Below, one piece after another: positions 50,176 to 59,693 of a DNA stretch of 64,000 bases (the first letter of the stretch is position 1; each line of letters begins with the position of its first letter). A program made the position numbers and the translations under genes. Origin of the DNA: Candidatus Pantoea soli (GTDB lineage: Bacteria > Pseudomonadota > Gammaproteobacteria > Enterobacterales > Enterobacteriaceae). A model generated the notes under the pieces. That model had not been told where the DNA came from, did not search any database, and was given only the letters and a program-made list of their open reading frames with translations. The DNA lies in the NCBI RefSeq assembly GCF_007833795.1, contig NZ_CP032702.1, positions 2,170,001 to 2,234,000 on the forward strand, given 5' to 3'.

Positions 50176-53100
50176 TTACTGTGTCCAGGCCGCGGCCCAG
50201 GCACGCAGATTTTCCCCGTCGAGCATCCAGTGCTGGCGGATCTCCTGCTGCAGCGTGGCGCCCATGCGCGCGCTGGCCTGCGGATCGGCAAGGTGCATGT
50301 TGATGGCGTCCACCCACTCTTTATGGCGGTTTTTCACCCGCGTCACCGTCAAATCTCCGCGGTAACACGCCACGTCGCTGCAAATCACCGGAATACCACA
50401 GGCACCGTACTCCATCAGGCGCAGGTTACTTTTGCAGGTGTTGAAGAAGTTATCTTCGACCGGTGCCAGCGCTAAATCGAGATTCAGCGAAGCCAGTTTG
50501 GCCGGGTAGCGCTCAATCTCGACGCCATGGTGATATTCATGAATATAGGGCTGTAGTTTGGCCGGGCACATGCCAAAGAAGACCCACTCCACCTGATCTT
50601 TGAAATGGCGTACCACATCCACAATCATCTCCAGATCGCCGGTATGGCTGGAGCCACCGGCCCAGCCGACGCGCGGTTTTTTCCCCTGCCCGCGCAGGGA
50701 CTGGAGCTGCCCCCACCAGTCATGCGACAGGCGGTTTTTCCGCACCACGATATCGGGATGCATGCCGGCAAACGCCTCTGCCAGCGGCTCGGTGGAGACC
50801 ACAAAGCGGTCCACATAGCTCAGACTGCGGCGCATCAGCTTTTTCACATCGTTACCAAACTGTGCACGGTGGTGATTCTTCAGCGGGATATTGGGCAGAT
50901 AGTCATCCAGCTCATAAATTTTGAACGCCTGACTGTGCCGGCTGATGTTATCCAGCCACTCATGGAATTCCGGATCAATGCGGCGCTGGAACACCAGCGT
51001 GTCAGGGGCATAGCGCTGCAGCTCTGCGACATTGATCAGTGCAGTGGAAAGTTTGCCGTCAACCAGCCCTTCTGCCCGCATCGCTTCGAAAGGCTTGATG
51101 ATGCGGTAGTAACCACAGCCGGCAAAGTCGGCCATATACGGCATCACCACCGGCAGCGGTCGCCACGACAGCGGTCGCCACGTCAGTTCACTGTCAGAGG
51201 AGATGCTAAAGTTCACGTTATTCAGCGTGAGGTTCGGGTTGTAGGCCGGATCCTGAGCAACCAGCCCGATCCATTTTTGCAGCTGAGCCGTCTCTTCTGC
51301 GCTGCGCGCCGCGCTATCGACCGTCTGCTCCGGATTGATCTGCCGCAGCAGCCGGACATACGGCGTCCAGACCGTCATTAAACCGGCGTCGCGCACCCGC
51401 AGACAAAAATCGATGTCGTCGTAATAGCCTAAGCTTTCATCGAAGCCGTTCAGGGCCTGGAAAACCTCCGTCCGGATCATCATCAGATCGCCGGAAACGG
51501 CGCTGTAGTTCTGATCGGCCTGCAGACGCGTCATGTGCCCGGCCAGCTCGTTGCTGTCCCCATAGAACGGTTCACCCGCCAGGCCATTGATGCCCAGCAC
51601 GTAGCCCGCATGGCGCACCAGGCCGTTGGCATAAATCTGCTTCGCACCGGTGATCGCTACTTCCGGACGCTGTGCATGGTTCAGCAGGTTGTCCAGCCAG
51701 CTGTGATCCAGCACGGCCAGATCGCTGTTCAGCAGCAGCAGATAGTCGCCGCGCGCTTCAGCAGCGGCGGCATTGACCATGCGGGCGCGATGGAATTTGC
51801 CGGCCAGCTGCAGCACGCGAATGCGCGCCGGGTCAATATCCGCCATGCCGCGCAGCCAGTCGTGCTGTGCCTGAGTGCCCCCTTCGGCGGCAACCAGAAT
51901 CAGCTCATAATTCTGCGAAGCGGTTTTTTCCATCAGCGAGGTCACGCAGCTCACCAGGTTCGCCAGGTGGTTGCTGATCACGATCACAATGGAGACCGGT
52001 GCCGGCCGGGCGTGTGCATAGTGCAGCTGATAGGTATTGTGCGGACTCAGGCTGACTGTGGCATCCGCGTAGCCGCGGTGCTGCAGGTGAGTGCGAATAA
52101 TGGCGCGCTCTTCTTCGGCGGGCTGGCGCAGCTCGTGGGTCTGCACCAGCGGCTCGGCAAGGTGGCCGATGACGCCGAAAGGCTGCGTTTCCACGGTGCG
52201 CAGAATCGCGTCGAGTTCAAAACTCACCGGCCAGTGCGGCGCAAAGCCGCCGAGCTGCTGCAGGTACTCCCGGCGATAAAGCCAGTGACTGGCCATTCTG
52301 GCCGGATTGCTGAGCAGCAGATCGAGGTTAAAGTCCGGACGGAATGACGCCCCGACCGGCCGTCCGTTCACCGGATGCACCTCATCTGCATAGATCAGCT
52401 GGCAGTGCGCGACATCCGGCAACACCGTGCCCAGCGCCTGCAAACCGGAAGAGTAAAGCTGGCTGCCGGCACGGATAATCAGCAGCCAGTCAAATCCGCC
52501 GGCGGCGATCAGCGCATTGATCGCCGGGACGATCTGATCGTCGCGCACGTCAATACGCGCTTCCGCCGGCGGGGTAAAGGTCTGGTGCGGCGCAGCCAGC
52601 ACCACCGGATGCAGGGTTAAACCGATAACCGGGCACTGCAGGCTGTTCAGGGTGGTCTGCCACGCCTGCTGGCTGGCGTGACGGGCATCAATCAGCACCC
52701 GGATGTGTGCCGCCGGCTGGTGGGCAAGGTGTTGCGTAATCAGGCGCTGGTCCAGCGGACGCAGCGTACGCTGGCGGAACCAGCGGGCAAAATAGCTTTC
52801 GGTCAGCGCATTTTGCAGCGCGCTGCTGAGGTCAAACGGCTGGAACTGCAGGGGATCGTGCAGCGGTGCGCAGCCGATCCAGCCCGTTTCCAGCGCCGCG
52901 TTATACCAGCCCAGCTGTTTAATCTCTTCCGGTAAACGCTTATGTGACTGGCTGGCGACGGTGCCATCGAGGCGCGCTTCCTGACTAATCTGTTCACGCG
53001 ACACGCGCACCTGCGACAGAGACTGCGGCAGGTAAACCAGATGGCCGTGGCGCAACACGCGCAGATAAATCACCAGATCGGCAATAAACGGCAGTTCTTC

Positions 53101-53682
53101 ATCGACCAGCGTGTGCAGCGCTTTCTTATCTTCCAGCAGCGTGCGCAGCACCGCCGTGCGCATCAGCACCGCACTCGGTTCACCAATGAAGTTGTTCAGC
53201 TGATCGGCCTGCCAGCGCGCCATATCCTGCCCATGAAACACGGCCGCTTCCTGCAGGGGGGAGACGCTGTAGAGTTCATCGTTCAGCGCTTTTCCTGTGG
53301 AATCGATACGGTCACGCTTGCCGGTTGCCATTACCGCTTCCGGCACCTGCTCAAGGGCAGCAACCAGCTGTGACACGGCCTGCGGCAGCAGGATGTCATC
53401 GTCATAAAGAAACTTAACGTATTCACCCTGCGCACGCGAAATCGCCTGGCGGAGGTTGGCGATTTCGCCTAAGGAGGGCTGATGCTTCTGATAAGCGATA
53501 GGGAACCGGCTTTCGGCCCGACAGGCATCGACAATCGCCGCGATTTTATCGTCGGGACGATCGTCGCCGATGATAATTTCGCAGTGAGGATAATCCTGTG
53601 CCAGAGCACTCTTCAGGGCCTGTTCGAACCAGGTGGCCTTATACGCGGGGATGATTATGCTTACCAGAGCGTGCGCGTTCAT
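50176..53682 (-). CDS. 1168-aa multidomain glycosyltransferase (candidate flagellin glycosyltransferase)
   Basis: A cytoplasmic protein with several glycosyltransferase units. Residues ~1-240 are GT2 (VSIIIPAYKATWFEQALKSA; DDD in KFLYDDDILLP). Residues ~330-545 are a degenerate GT-A-like part (LIYADEVHPVNG). Residues ~555-800 are a second GT2 (VSIVIVISNHLANLVSCVTS; LLLNSDLAVLDHSW; GYYDDIDFCLRVRDAG). Residues ~860-1168 are a GT-B-like part (RVGWAGGSSHTGDLEMIV; NLRLMEYGACGIPVI). Such fusions build short glycans on flagellin. Its place directly downstream of three flagellin genes and upstream of an amino-sugar gene supports that role. It is possibly the source of a whole oligosaccharide. Confidence 0.88.
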   Translation of the reverse strand: MNAHALVSIIIPAYKATWFEQALKSALAQDYPHCEIIIGDDRPDDKIAAIVDACRAESRFPIAYQKHQPSLGEIANLRQAISRAQGEYVKFLYDDDILLPQAVSQLVAALEQVPEAVMATGKRDRIDSTGKALNDELYSVSPLQEAAVFHGQDMARWQADQLNNFIGEPSAVLMRTAVLRTLLEDKKALHTLVDEELPFIADLVIYLRVLRHGHLVYLPQSLSQVRVSREQISQEARLDGTVASQSHKRLPEEIKQLGWYNAALETGWIGCAPLHDPLQFQPFDLSSALQNALTESYFARWFRQRTLRPLDQRLITQHLAHQPAAHIRVLIDARHASQQAWQTTLNSLQCPVIGLTLHPVVLAAPHQTFTPPAEARIDVRDDQIVPAINALIAAGGFDWLLIIRAGSQLYSSGLQALGTVLPDVAHCQLIYADEVHPVNGRPVGASFRPDFNLDLLLSNPARMASHWLYRREYLQQLGGFAPHWPVSFELDAILRTVETQPFGVIGHLAEPLVQTHELRQPAEEERAIIRTHLQHRGYADATVSLSPHNTYQLHYAHARPAPVSIVIVISNHLANLVSCVTSLMEKTASQNYELILVAAEGGTQAQHDWLRGMADIDPARIRVLQLAGKFHRARMVNAAAAEARGDYLLLLNSDLAVLDHSWLDNLLNHAQRPEVAITGAKQIYANGLVRHAGYVLGINGLAGEPFYGDSNELAGHMTRLQADQNYSAVSGDLMMIRTEVFQALNGFDESLGYYDDIDFCLRVRDAGLMTVWTPYVRLLRQINPEQTVDSAARSAEETAQLQKWIGLVAQDPAYNPNLTLNNVNFSISSDSELTWRPLSWRPLPVVMPYMADFAGCGYYRIIKPFEAMRAEGLVDGKLSTALINVAELQRYAPDTLVFQRRIDPEFHEWLDNISRHSQAFKIYELDDYLPNIPLKNHHRAQFGNDVKKLMRRSLSYVDRFVVSTEPLAEAFAGMHPDIVVRKNRLSHDWWGQLQSLRGQGKKPRVGWAGGSSHTGDLEMIVDVVRHFKDQVEWVFFGMCPAKLQPYIHEYHHGVEIERYPAKLASLNLDLALAPVEDNFFNTCKSNLRLMEYGACGIPVICSDVACYRGDLTVTRVKNRHKEWVDAINMHLADPQASARMGATLQQEIRQHWMLDGENLRAWAAAWTQ

Positions 53683-53809
53683 TGTCCGTTTTATCCTCAG
53701 CCTTAACGAAAACTTACGTCGTTGTGACGTATTAACAGGCCCAGAATACTGATCAATGCCGGAAACAATCGCGCCATTATCCGGTAAAAAAGCGGTTAAT
53801 CCCGCCCAT

Positions 53810-53834
53810 AAAAAAGGCCCCCGGTTGGGGGCCT
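53810..53834 (-). terminator. Terminator of flagellin copy 1
   Basis: On the minus strand GGCCCCC-AACC-GGGGGCC is followed by TTTTTTAT, about 20 bases after the flagellin stop. Confidence 0.9.
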
Positions 53835-53852
53835 GGTGTCGCTGCGTGAAAC

Positions 53853-54785
53853 TTAACGCAGCAGAGACAGCATGGTCTGTGGCACCTGGTTGGCCTGCGC
53901 CAGTACTGAAGAGCCAGCCTGCTGCAGGATCTGCGAGCGGGACATGTTGGACACTTCGGTCGCGTAGTCAGAATCCTGAATACGGCTGCGCGCTGCAGAC
54001 AGGTTGTTCACCGTGTTGTTCAGGTTGGTGATGGTCGATTCGAAGCGGTTCTGCGACGCACCCAGCAGGCTGCGCTGAGAGTCAACAGACTTGATCGCTG
54101 CGTCGATGTCAGCCAGCGGCGTGGTGCCGGATGCTGCACCCGATGCGCCGCCGGTCACGGCACCTTTCAGCACGTCGAAGCCTTCCGCGCTGGTGGTACG
54201 CGCGGTGCCGTTCACGGTGTCACCGGAGGTCATCGCACGGGTGTTCAGTGCGGTGCCGCTGGTGCCGGCTTTCGCCAGGTTGTAGCCATCGCTGGAGCTG
54301 ATGGTGATAGCGATGGTTTCGCCGTCTTTTGAACCCACCTGGAAGTTGTAGTTGGTTGAGCCGGAACCGGTGTTCAGCACTTTGATGCCGTTGAAGTCGG
54401 TCTGCGACGTCACGCGGTTGATCTCTTCCATACGCTGGTTAACTTCAGCCTGGATGGAGTCGATGTCAGATGCAGAGTTAGAGCTGTTCTGCGCCTGTAC
54501 GGTCAGGTCACGCACACGCTGTAAGTTGTTGTTGATCTCGGACAGCGCGCCTTCAGCGGTCTGTGCCAGAGAGATACCGTCGTTGGCGTTACGTGCAGCA
54601 ACGGTCAGGCCATTAATGTTAGAGGTGAAGCGGTTAGCAATCGCCTGACCTGCAGCATCATCTTTTGCGCTGTTAATACGCAGACCAGAAGAGAGACGCT
54701 CAATCGCCGTGCCCAGAGACGCCTGTGATTTTGACAGGTTGTTCTGAGTCGTCAGCGACAATGTGTTGGTATTAATCACTGCCAT
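53853..54785 (-). CDS. fliC: Flagellin, copy 1
   Basis: A 310-aa filament protein, exported by the flagellar type III system. The N-terminal D0/D1 (AVINTNTLSLTTQNNLSKSQ..IERLSSGLRINSAKDDAAG) and C-terminal D1/D0 (NRFESTITNLNNTVNNLSAA..QVPQTMLSLLR) are canonical. The central part is very short (~residues 150-230) and Ser/Thr-rich (SGTALNTRAMTSGDTVNGTA), so it lacks big surface domains (E. coli FliC is ~498 aa). Identical in protein sequence to copy 3. It has its own sigma-28 promoter and terminator. Ser/Thr in the centre are plausible glycosylation sites (inference). Confidence 0.97.
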   Translation of the reverse strand: MAVINTNTLSLTTQNNLSKSQASLGTAIERLSSGLRINSAKDDAAGQAIANRFTSNINGLTVAARNANDGISLAQTAEGALSEINNNLQRVRDLTVQAQNSSNSASDIDSIQAEVNQRMEEINRVTSQTDFNGIKVLNTGSGSTNYNFQVGSKDGETIAITISSSDGYNLAKAGTSGTALNTRAMTSGDTVNGTARTTSAEGFDVLKGAVTGGASGAASGTTPLADIDAAIKSVDSQRSLLGASQNRFESTITNLNNTVNNLSAARSRIQDSDYATEVSNMSRSQILQQAGSSVLAQANQVPQTMLSLLR

Positions 54786-54852
54786 AGCAAGTTTCCTTTA
54801 TTAAGAGAAATAATTCAGCCCTTCAGGCCTGCGGTTCTTCACCGTATTAAAG

Positions 54853-54879
54853 TTATCGTCAGCTTCCGAAAAAACTTCA
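54853..54879 (-). promoter_or_regulatory. Sigma-28 promoter of flagellin copy 1
   Basis: On the minus strand TGAAGTTT-N11-GACGATAA, 7/8 matches in each box, 68 bases upstream of the ATG. Confidence 0.9.
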
Positions 54880-54982
54880 CTGTTTTTAACCATTATTTCT
54901 CCCCTGCCAGATAAAAAATAAAACCAATTAACTATCAATAAATTAAATATAGTTTTCTGCGTTTTCATCCGGCCGCAGAAAT

Positions 54983-55010
54983 AAAAAAACGGAGCCACTG
55001 GCTCCGTTTT
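54983..55010 (-). terminator. Terminator of flagellin copy 2
   Basis: On the minus strand ACGGAGCC-AGT-GGCTCCGT is followed by TTTTTTAT. Confidence 0.9.
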
Positions 55011-55031
55011 GTTTGCATGCCTGCTGAATAA

Positions 55032-55964
55032 TTAACGCAGCAGAGACAGCATGGTCTGTGGCACCTGGTTGGCCTGCGCCAGTACAGAAGAGCCAGCCTG
55101 CTGCAGGATCTGCGCACGGGACATGTTGGACACTTCGGTCGCGTAGTCAGAATCCTGAATACGGCTGCGCGCTGCAGACAGGTTGTTCACCGTGTTGTTC
55201 AGGTTGGTGATGGTCGATTCAAAGCGGTTCTGCGACGCACCCAGCAGGCTGCGCTGAGAGTCAACAGCTTTGATCGCGGTATCGATGTCAGCCAGCGGCG
55301 TAGAGCCGGATGCTGCACCGGATGCGCCGCCGGTCACGGCACCTTTCAGCACGTCGAAGCCTTCCGCGCTGGTGGTACGTGCGGTGCCGTTCACGGTGTC
55401 ACCGGAGGTCATCGCACGGGTGTTCAGTGCGGTGCCGCTGGTGCCGGCTTTCGCCAGGTTGAACTTATCGCTGGAGTCGATGGTGATAGCGATGGTTTCG
55501 CCGTCTTTTGAACCCACCTGGAAGTTGTAGTTGGTTGAGCCGGAACCGGTGTTCAGCACTTTGATGCCGTTGAAGTCGGTCTGCGACGTCACGCGGTTGA
55601 TCTCTTCCATACGCTGGTTAACTTCAGCCTGGATGGAGTCGATGTCAGATGCAGAGTTAGAGCTGTTCTGCGCCTGTACGGTCAGGTCACGTACACGCTG
55701 TAAGTTGTTGTTGATCTCGGACAGCGCGCCTTCAGCGGTCTGTGCCAGAGAGATACCGTCGTTGGCGTTACGTGCAGCAACGGTCAGGCCATTGATGTTG
55801 GAGGTGAAGCGGTTAGCAATCGCCTGACCTGCAGCATCATCTTTTGCACTGTTAATACGCAGACCAGAAGAGAGACGCTCGATCGCGGTGCCCAGAGAGG
55901 CCTGAGATTTAGACAGGTTGTTCTGAGTGGTCAGTGACAATGTGTTGGTGTTAATAACTGCCAT
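55032..55964 (-). CDS. fliC: Flagellin, copy 2 (variant)
   Basis: 310 aa, the same architecture as copies 1 and 3. It differs from them at seven residues: DSSDKF for SSSDGY in the centre, GSTPL for GTTPL, DTAIKA for DAAIKS, and SRAQ for SRSQ near the C-terminus. It has its own sigma-28 promoter with the best match of the three and its own terminator. The different 5' leader and terminator show that each unit is independently transcribed. The filament could be a mixed polymer. Confidence 0.97.
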   Translation of the reverse strand: MAVINTNTLSLTTQNNLSKSQASLGTAIERLSSGLRINSAKDDAAGQAIANRFTSNINGLTVAARNANDGISLAQTAEGALSEINNNLQRVRDLTVQAQNSSNSASDIDSIQAEVNQRMEEINRVTSQTDFNGIKVLNTGSGSTNYNFQVGSKDGETIAITIDSSDKFNLAKAGTSGTALNTRAMTSGDTVNGTARTTSAEGFDVLKGAVTGGASGAASGSTPLADIDTAIKAVDSQRSLLGASQNRFESTITNLNNTVNNLSAARSRIQDSDYATEVSNMSRAQILQQAGSSVLAQANQVPQTMLSLLR

Positions 55965-56032
55965 GATGTTTATTCCTTAACAGGTAGTGGATTCAGGCCG
56001 AAAGCCCTGGGCGTTCTCGCCGTCGTGAAAAT

Positions 56033-56059
56033 TTATCGGCAGCCGCTTCACAACCTTTA
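56033..56059 (-). promoter_or_regulatory. Sigma-28 promoter of flagellin copy 2
   Basis: On the minus strand TAAAGGTT-N11-GCCGATAA, -35 7/8 and -10 8/8, 69 bases upstream of the ATG. The best sigma-28 match in the window. Confidence 0.93.
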
Positions 56060-56122
56060 ATGATGATTTTGTGAAAAAACGGCGTCAGCGATGTGACTGA
56101 ACAGAATCTGACCAGTGGCCGC

Positions 56123-56150
56123 AAAAAAAAAGCTCCCGAAAGGGAGCTTT
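56123..56150 (-). terminator. Terminator of flagellin copy 3
   Basis: On the minus strand AAAGCTCCC-TTTC-GGGAGCTTTTT followed by further T, 19 bases after the stop. Confidence 0.9.
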
Positions 56151-56168
56151 GTCGGTACGCCGTGCGAA

Positions 56169-57101
56169 TTAACGCAGCAGAGACAGCATGGTCTGTGGTA
56201 CCTGGTTGGCCTGCGCCAGTACTGATGAGCCAGCCTGCTGCAGGATCTGCGAGCGGGACATGTTGGACACTTCGGTCGCGTAGTCAGAATCCTGAATACG
56301 GCTGCGCGCTGCAGACAGGTTGTTCACCGTGTTGTTCAGGTTGGTGATGGTCGATTCGAAGCGGTTCTGCGACGCACCCAGCAGGCTGCGCTGAGAGTCA
56401 ACAGACTTGATCGCTGCGTCGATGTCAGCCAGCGGCGTGGTGCCGGATGCTGCACCCGATGCGCCGCCGGTCACGGCACCTTTCAGCACGTCGAAGCCTT
56501 CCGCGCTGGTGGTACGCGCGGTGCCGTTCACGGTGTCACCGGAGGTCATCGCACGGGTGTTCAGTGCGGTGCCGCTGGTGCCGGCTTTCGCCAGGTTGTA
56601 GCCATCGCTGGAGCTGATGGTGATAGCGATGGTTTCGCCGTCTTTTGAACCCACCTGGAAGTTGTAGTTGGTTGAGCCGGAACCGGTGTTCAGCACTTTG
56701 ATGCCGTTGAAGTCGGTCTGCGACGTCACGCGGTTGATCTCTTCCATACGCTGGTTAACTTCAGCCTGGATGGAGTCGATGTCAGATGCAGAGTTAGAGC
56801 TGTTCTGCGCCTGTACGGTCAGGTCACGCACACGCTGTAAGTTGTTGTTGATCTCGGACAGCGCGCCTTCAGCGGTCTGTGCCAGAGAGATACCGTCGTT
56901 GGCGTTACGTGCAGCAACGGTCAGGCCGTTGATGTTAGAGGTGAAGCGGTTAGCAATCGCCTGACCAGCAGCATCATCTTTTGCGCTGTTAATACGCAGA
57001 CCAGAAGACAGACGCTCAATTGCGGTGCCCAGAGAAGCCTGAGATTTAGACAGGTTATTCTGAGTAGTCAGTGACAGTGTGTTGGTGTTAATAACGGCCA
57101 T
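56169..57101 (-). CDS. fliC: Flagellin, copy 3
   Basis: 310 aa, identical in protein sequence to copy 1 although the DNA differs at scattered synonymous positions, mostly toward the 5' end. Same D0/D1 termini and short Ser/Thr-rich centre. The gene next to fliD occupies the position of fliC in E. coli/Salmonella and is probably the ancestral locus from which the other two were duplicated. Own sigma-28 promoter and terminator. Confidence 0.97.
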   Translation of the reverse strand: MAVINTNTLSLTTQNNLSKSQASLGTAIERLSSGLRINSAKDDAAGQAIANRFTSNINGLTVAARNANDGISLAQTAEGALSEINNNLQRVRDLTVQAQNSSNSASDIDSIQAEVNQRMEEINRVTSQTDFNGIKVLNTGSGSTNYNFQVGSKDGETIAITISSSDGYNLAKAGTSGTALNTRAMTSGDTVNGTARTTSAEGFDVLKGAVTGGASGAASGTTPLADIDAAIKSVDSQRSLLGASQNRFESTITNLNNTVNNLSAARSRIQDSDYATEVSNMSRSQILQQAGSSVLAQANQVPQTMLSLLR

Positions 57102-57171
57102 GAGAAATTCCTTAAATAAAAAGTTGAGGTTCTGTCGGGCTTGTGGCCCGGGGCCATTCAGCTTGCTTTGG

Positions 57172-57198
57172 TTATCGTCGGGGGGTGAAAAAACCTTA
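57172..57198 (-). promoter_or_regulatory. Sigma-28 promoter of flagellin copy 3
   Basis: On the minus strand TAAGGTTT-N11-GACGATAA, 7/8 matches in each box, 71 bases upstream of the ATG. Confidence 0.9.
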
Positions 57199-57270
57199 GA
57201 ATTTTTTTAAACGCCGGAAACAGCCCCTGAACCCTTCTCTATTTGCCTTATTGTTTTTTTTGCCCGGCAC

Positions 57271-57297
57271 TAATATTTTTCCGGTCGCTGCCGATAC
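57271..57297 (+). promoter_or_regulatory. Sigma-28 promoter of fliDST
   Basis: TAATATTT-N11-GCCGATAC, 6/8 and 7/8 matches, 37 bases upstream of fliD and divergent from flagellin copy 3. Confidence 0.82.
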
Positions 57298-57333
57298 CTT
57301 CCCAGTGATAGTCCACTAACTAAGGATCAGAAC

Positions 57334-58737
57334 ATGGCAAGTGTCAGTAATCTTAATGCCGGCAACAGCCTGGGCTTAAGCGATCTCTATGACCAACTGC
57401 AGTCTGCAGAACAGGCTAACCTTACGCCCATCACCACGCAGCAAACCTCGTTCAAAGCGAAGCTGACGGCCTGGGGCGTGGTACAAACTTCGCTGGCGAA
57501 AGTGCAGACCGCAGCCGCCGCGCTGAAAAACACCTCTGCTATTGCTTCCACCAAAGTCAGCAGCACCAATACCGCTTTCACCGCGACGTTAGCTAACTCC
57601 GCCTCGGCGGGCAGCTACTCGGTGGAAGTAACGCAGTTAGCCAAAGCGCAGTCGCTGCTCTCGACCGCCGCCACCAGCAAAGATACCGATCTGGGTGACA
57701 GCAGCCTGGCGTCACGCACCATCACTATCAGTCAGCCTGGCCAGAGCACGCCGATGACGGTGACGCTGAACCAGGATCAGACCAGCCTGGCTGATATTCG
57801 TGATGCGATAAACAAGCAGCAGGGCAGCGTCACCGCCAGCGTGATCAAATCCGATGACAATACCTATTATCTGTCACTGACATCGCGTGATACCGGTGTC
57901 GCGAACCAGATGACGGTCAGCACCAACGATACCAAACTGGCCGGCTACATTGGCTACACCCAGGGCGGCAGCAGCAACGGCATGACCGAACAGGTGCCTG
58001 CCGCCGATGCCAAACTGAGCATCAACGGCGTCGCGATTACCCGCAGCAGCAACACCATTACGGATGCGCCGGAAGGCGTGACGCTGAACCTGACCAAAAC
58101 CAATACCGGCAGCCCGGAGACCCTCTCGGTCACCAAAGATAACGCGCCGATGATTGCCGCGGTTCAGGCTTATGTGGATGCTTACAACTCGCTGCAGACC
58201 ACCATTGCCAACCAGACCAAATATACGGCGGTTGATCCTGGCAGCACCACGCAGAACAGCAGCAACGGTGACCTGCTGGGTGATGGCACCCTTCGTAATA
58301 TCCAGACCAGCCTGCGCTCCAAGCTCTCCAGCAGCGCACAGAGCGGCGGCAGCATTTCGCTGCTGTCACAGATTGGGGTGACGCAGGATGTCAACGGCAA
58401 GCTGACGGTAGATAACACCAAGCTCAGTAACGCCCTTGATCAGAAAGCGGCGGACGTGGTGTCGTTCCTGTCAGGCGATGGCAAAACCACCGGCTTTGCC
58501 ACCCAGACCAGCAATTACCTGGATCAGGTGCTCGGGACGGATGGCTCGGTGCAGAACGCGACCGACGGCATTAACAAATCGCTGAAAAAATTATCTGACG
58601 ACTACGATCGCGTTAACGCACAGATTACCGCCACTATGGCGCGCTATAAGACTCAGTTCACGAACCTGAACACGCTGGTTTCGTCGATGACACAGACGCA
58701 AAACTATCTGACGCAGCAGTTCGCCAATATGAGCTAA
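57334..58737 (+). CDS. fliD: FliD, flagellar filament cap (HAP2)
   Basis: A 467-aa capping protein that folds flagellin at the filament tip. The N-terminus MASVSNLNAGNSLGLSDLYDQLQSAEQ and the C-terminal coiled coil (KKLSDDYDRVNAQITATMARYKTQFTNLNTLVSSM) are typical. The central beta domains carry repeated Ser/Thr. It starts the fliDST operon; divergent from fliC copy 3. Confidence 0.97.
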   Translation: MASVSNLNAGNSLGLSDLYDQLQSAEQANLTPITTQQTSFKAKLTAWGVVQTSLAKVQTAAAALKNTSAIASTKVSSTNTAFTATLANSASAGSYSVEVTQLAKAQSLLSTAATSKDTDLGDSSLASRTITISQPGQSTPMTVTLNQDQTSLADIRDAINKQQGSVTASVIKSDDNTYYLSLTSRDTGVANQMTVSTNDTKLAGYIGYTQGGSSNGMTEQVPAADAKLSINGVAITRSSNTITDAPEGVTLNLTKTNTGSPETLSVTKDNAPMIAAVQAYVDAYNSLQTTIANQTKYTAVDPGSTTQNSSNGDLLGDGTLRNIQTSLRSKLSSSAQSGGSISLLSQIGVTQDVNGKLTVDNTKLSNALDQKAADVVSFLSGDGKTTGFATQTSNYLDQVLGTDGSVQNATDGINKSLKKLSDDYDRVNAQITATMARYKTQFTNLNTLVSSMTQTQNYLTQQFANMS

Positions 58738-58748
58738 CAGGAGTGAAT

Positions 58749-59150
58749 ATGTACGCAAAAGCGGGAATACAGGCCTACGCACAGGTCGGTGTGGAGAGTG
58801 CCGTGTTAAGTGCCAGCCCACACCAGCTGGTGGTGCTGCTGTTTGATGGTGCACTGAGCGCCATGAAAAAAGCCACTATTCTGATGGAACAGGGTGATAT
58901 TCCCGGTAAAGGTCAGGCGCTGTCCAAAGCCATTAATATCATCACCAATGGTTTACGCGCCGGCCTGAATCATGAAGCTGGCGGCGACATTGCCGCCAAT
59001 CTGGATAATCTGTACGAATACATGACGCGGCGTCTGCTGGAAGCCAACCTGCGCAACGACCCGGAAGCCATTGCCGAAGTGGACCGGCTGCTCAGCAACA
59101 TTGCTGACGCCTGGAAGCAGATTGGCCCGAACGCAGCACAGGAAGCCTGA
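58749..59150 (+). CDS. fliS: FliS, flagellin export chaperone
   Basis: A 133-aa four-helix chaperone that binds the flagellin C-terminus. It starts MYAKAGIQAYAQVGVESAVLSASPHQLVVLLFDGAL, the hallmark PHQL..LLFDGA. The ATG at 58749 has AGGAG five bases upstream and is preferred over a GTG at 58743. It overlaps fliT by one base or more. Conservation of PHQLVVLLFDG supports function with all three flagellins, whose C-termini are nearly identical. Confidence 0.96.
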   Translation: MYAKAGIQAYAQVGVESAVLSASPHQLVVLLFDGALSAMKKATILMEQGDIPGKGQALSKAINIITNGLRAGLNHEAGGDIAANLDNLYEYMTRRLLEANLRNDPEAIAEVDRLLSNIADAWKQIGPNAAQEA

Positions 59151-59512
59151 TGATGAGTGCGCATGACGATCTGGTTCAGGGGTATCAGCAGCTGCTGAAA
59201 CTCAGCAATACCATGCTGGCGCAGGCACGTGACGGGCTGTGGGATGAGCTGGTCGCGGCAGAAACCACCTATGTCAGCCGCGTCATGCACCTTGCCGGCG
59301 ACCGCGATGCCAGCGCCCTGCCCGCTGCGCTGCGTCTGCAGCTGCGTCCGATGCTGAAGCAGGTGATGGACAACGAGGTGGAAATCAGACAGCGGCTGGC
59401 GGCGCGCATGGAAGAGCTGCGCTCGCTGGTGCAGCAGACCTCGCAGCAGCAAAAAGTCACCCACGCCTACGGGCGTTTCTCCAGCCAGGTACTCTATCCC
59501 AACGATCTCTGA
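59150..59512 (+). CDS. fliT: FliT, FliD chaperone and FlhDC antagonist
   Basis: A 120-aa helical protein (DDLVQGYQQLLKLSNTMLAQARDGLWDELVAAE; KQVMDNEVEIRQRLAARMEELRSLV), matching FliT in length and pattern. It chaperones FliD and, when free, inhibits FlhD4C2. Two adjacent ATG codons overlap the fliS stop; either may be used. A hairpin CAGGGAGAG-GCGA-CTCTCCCTG (59523-59544) just behind could end the operon. Confidence 0.93.
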   Translation: MMSAHDDLVQGYQQLLKLSNTMLAQARDGLWDELVAAETTYVSRVMHLAGDRDASALPAALRLQLRPMLKQVMDNEVEIRQRLAARMEELRSLVQQTSQQQKVTHAYGRFSSQVLYPNDL

Positions 59513-59522
59513 TGTGTGCTGA

Positions 59523-59544
59523 CAGGGAGAGGCGACTCTCCCTG
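59523..59544 (+). terminator. Hairpin behind fliT (possible terminator)
   Basis: A 9-bp perfect stem with a four-base loop, followed by CCGTTT rather than a full T tract, so termination efficiency is uncertain. Confidence 0.5.
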
Positions 59545-59693
59545 CCGTTTCCCCCTCCTGCCCCCCGCCGTTAAACGCATAAATACCCGCAAAAACCCGG
59601 GCTGTTCGCGCCCTTGATTTGTGTCTGCTGTGGCACAGTGACTGCACATCTGGCAGGCCTGCCGGCTTCACATTCCTCTGATAAGGTAACAAG

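Noticed and set aside
54352..54648. A 98-codon antisense frame repeated in all three flagellin genes
   Set aside because: Identical in each copy simply because the flagellin sense strand is conserved; no start signal.
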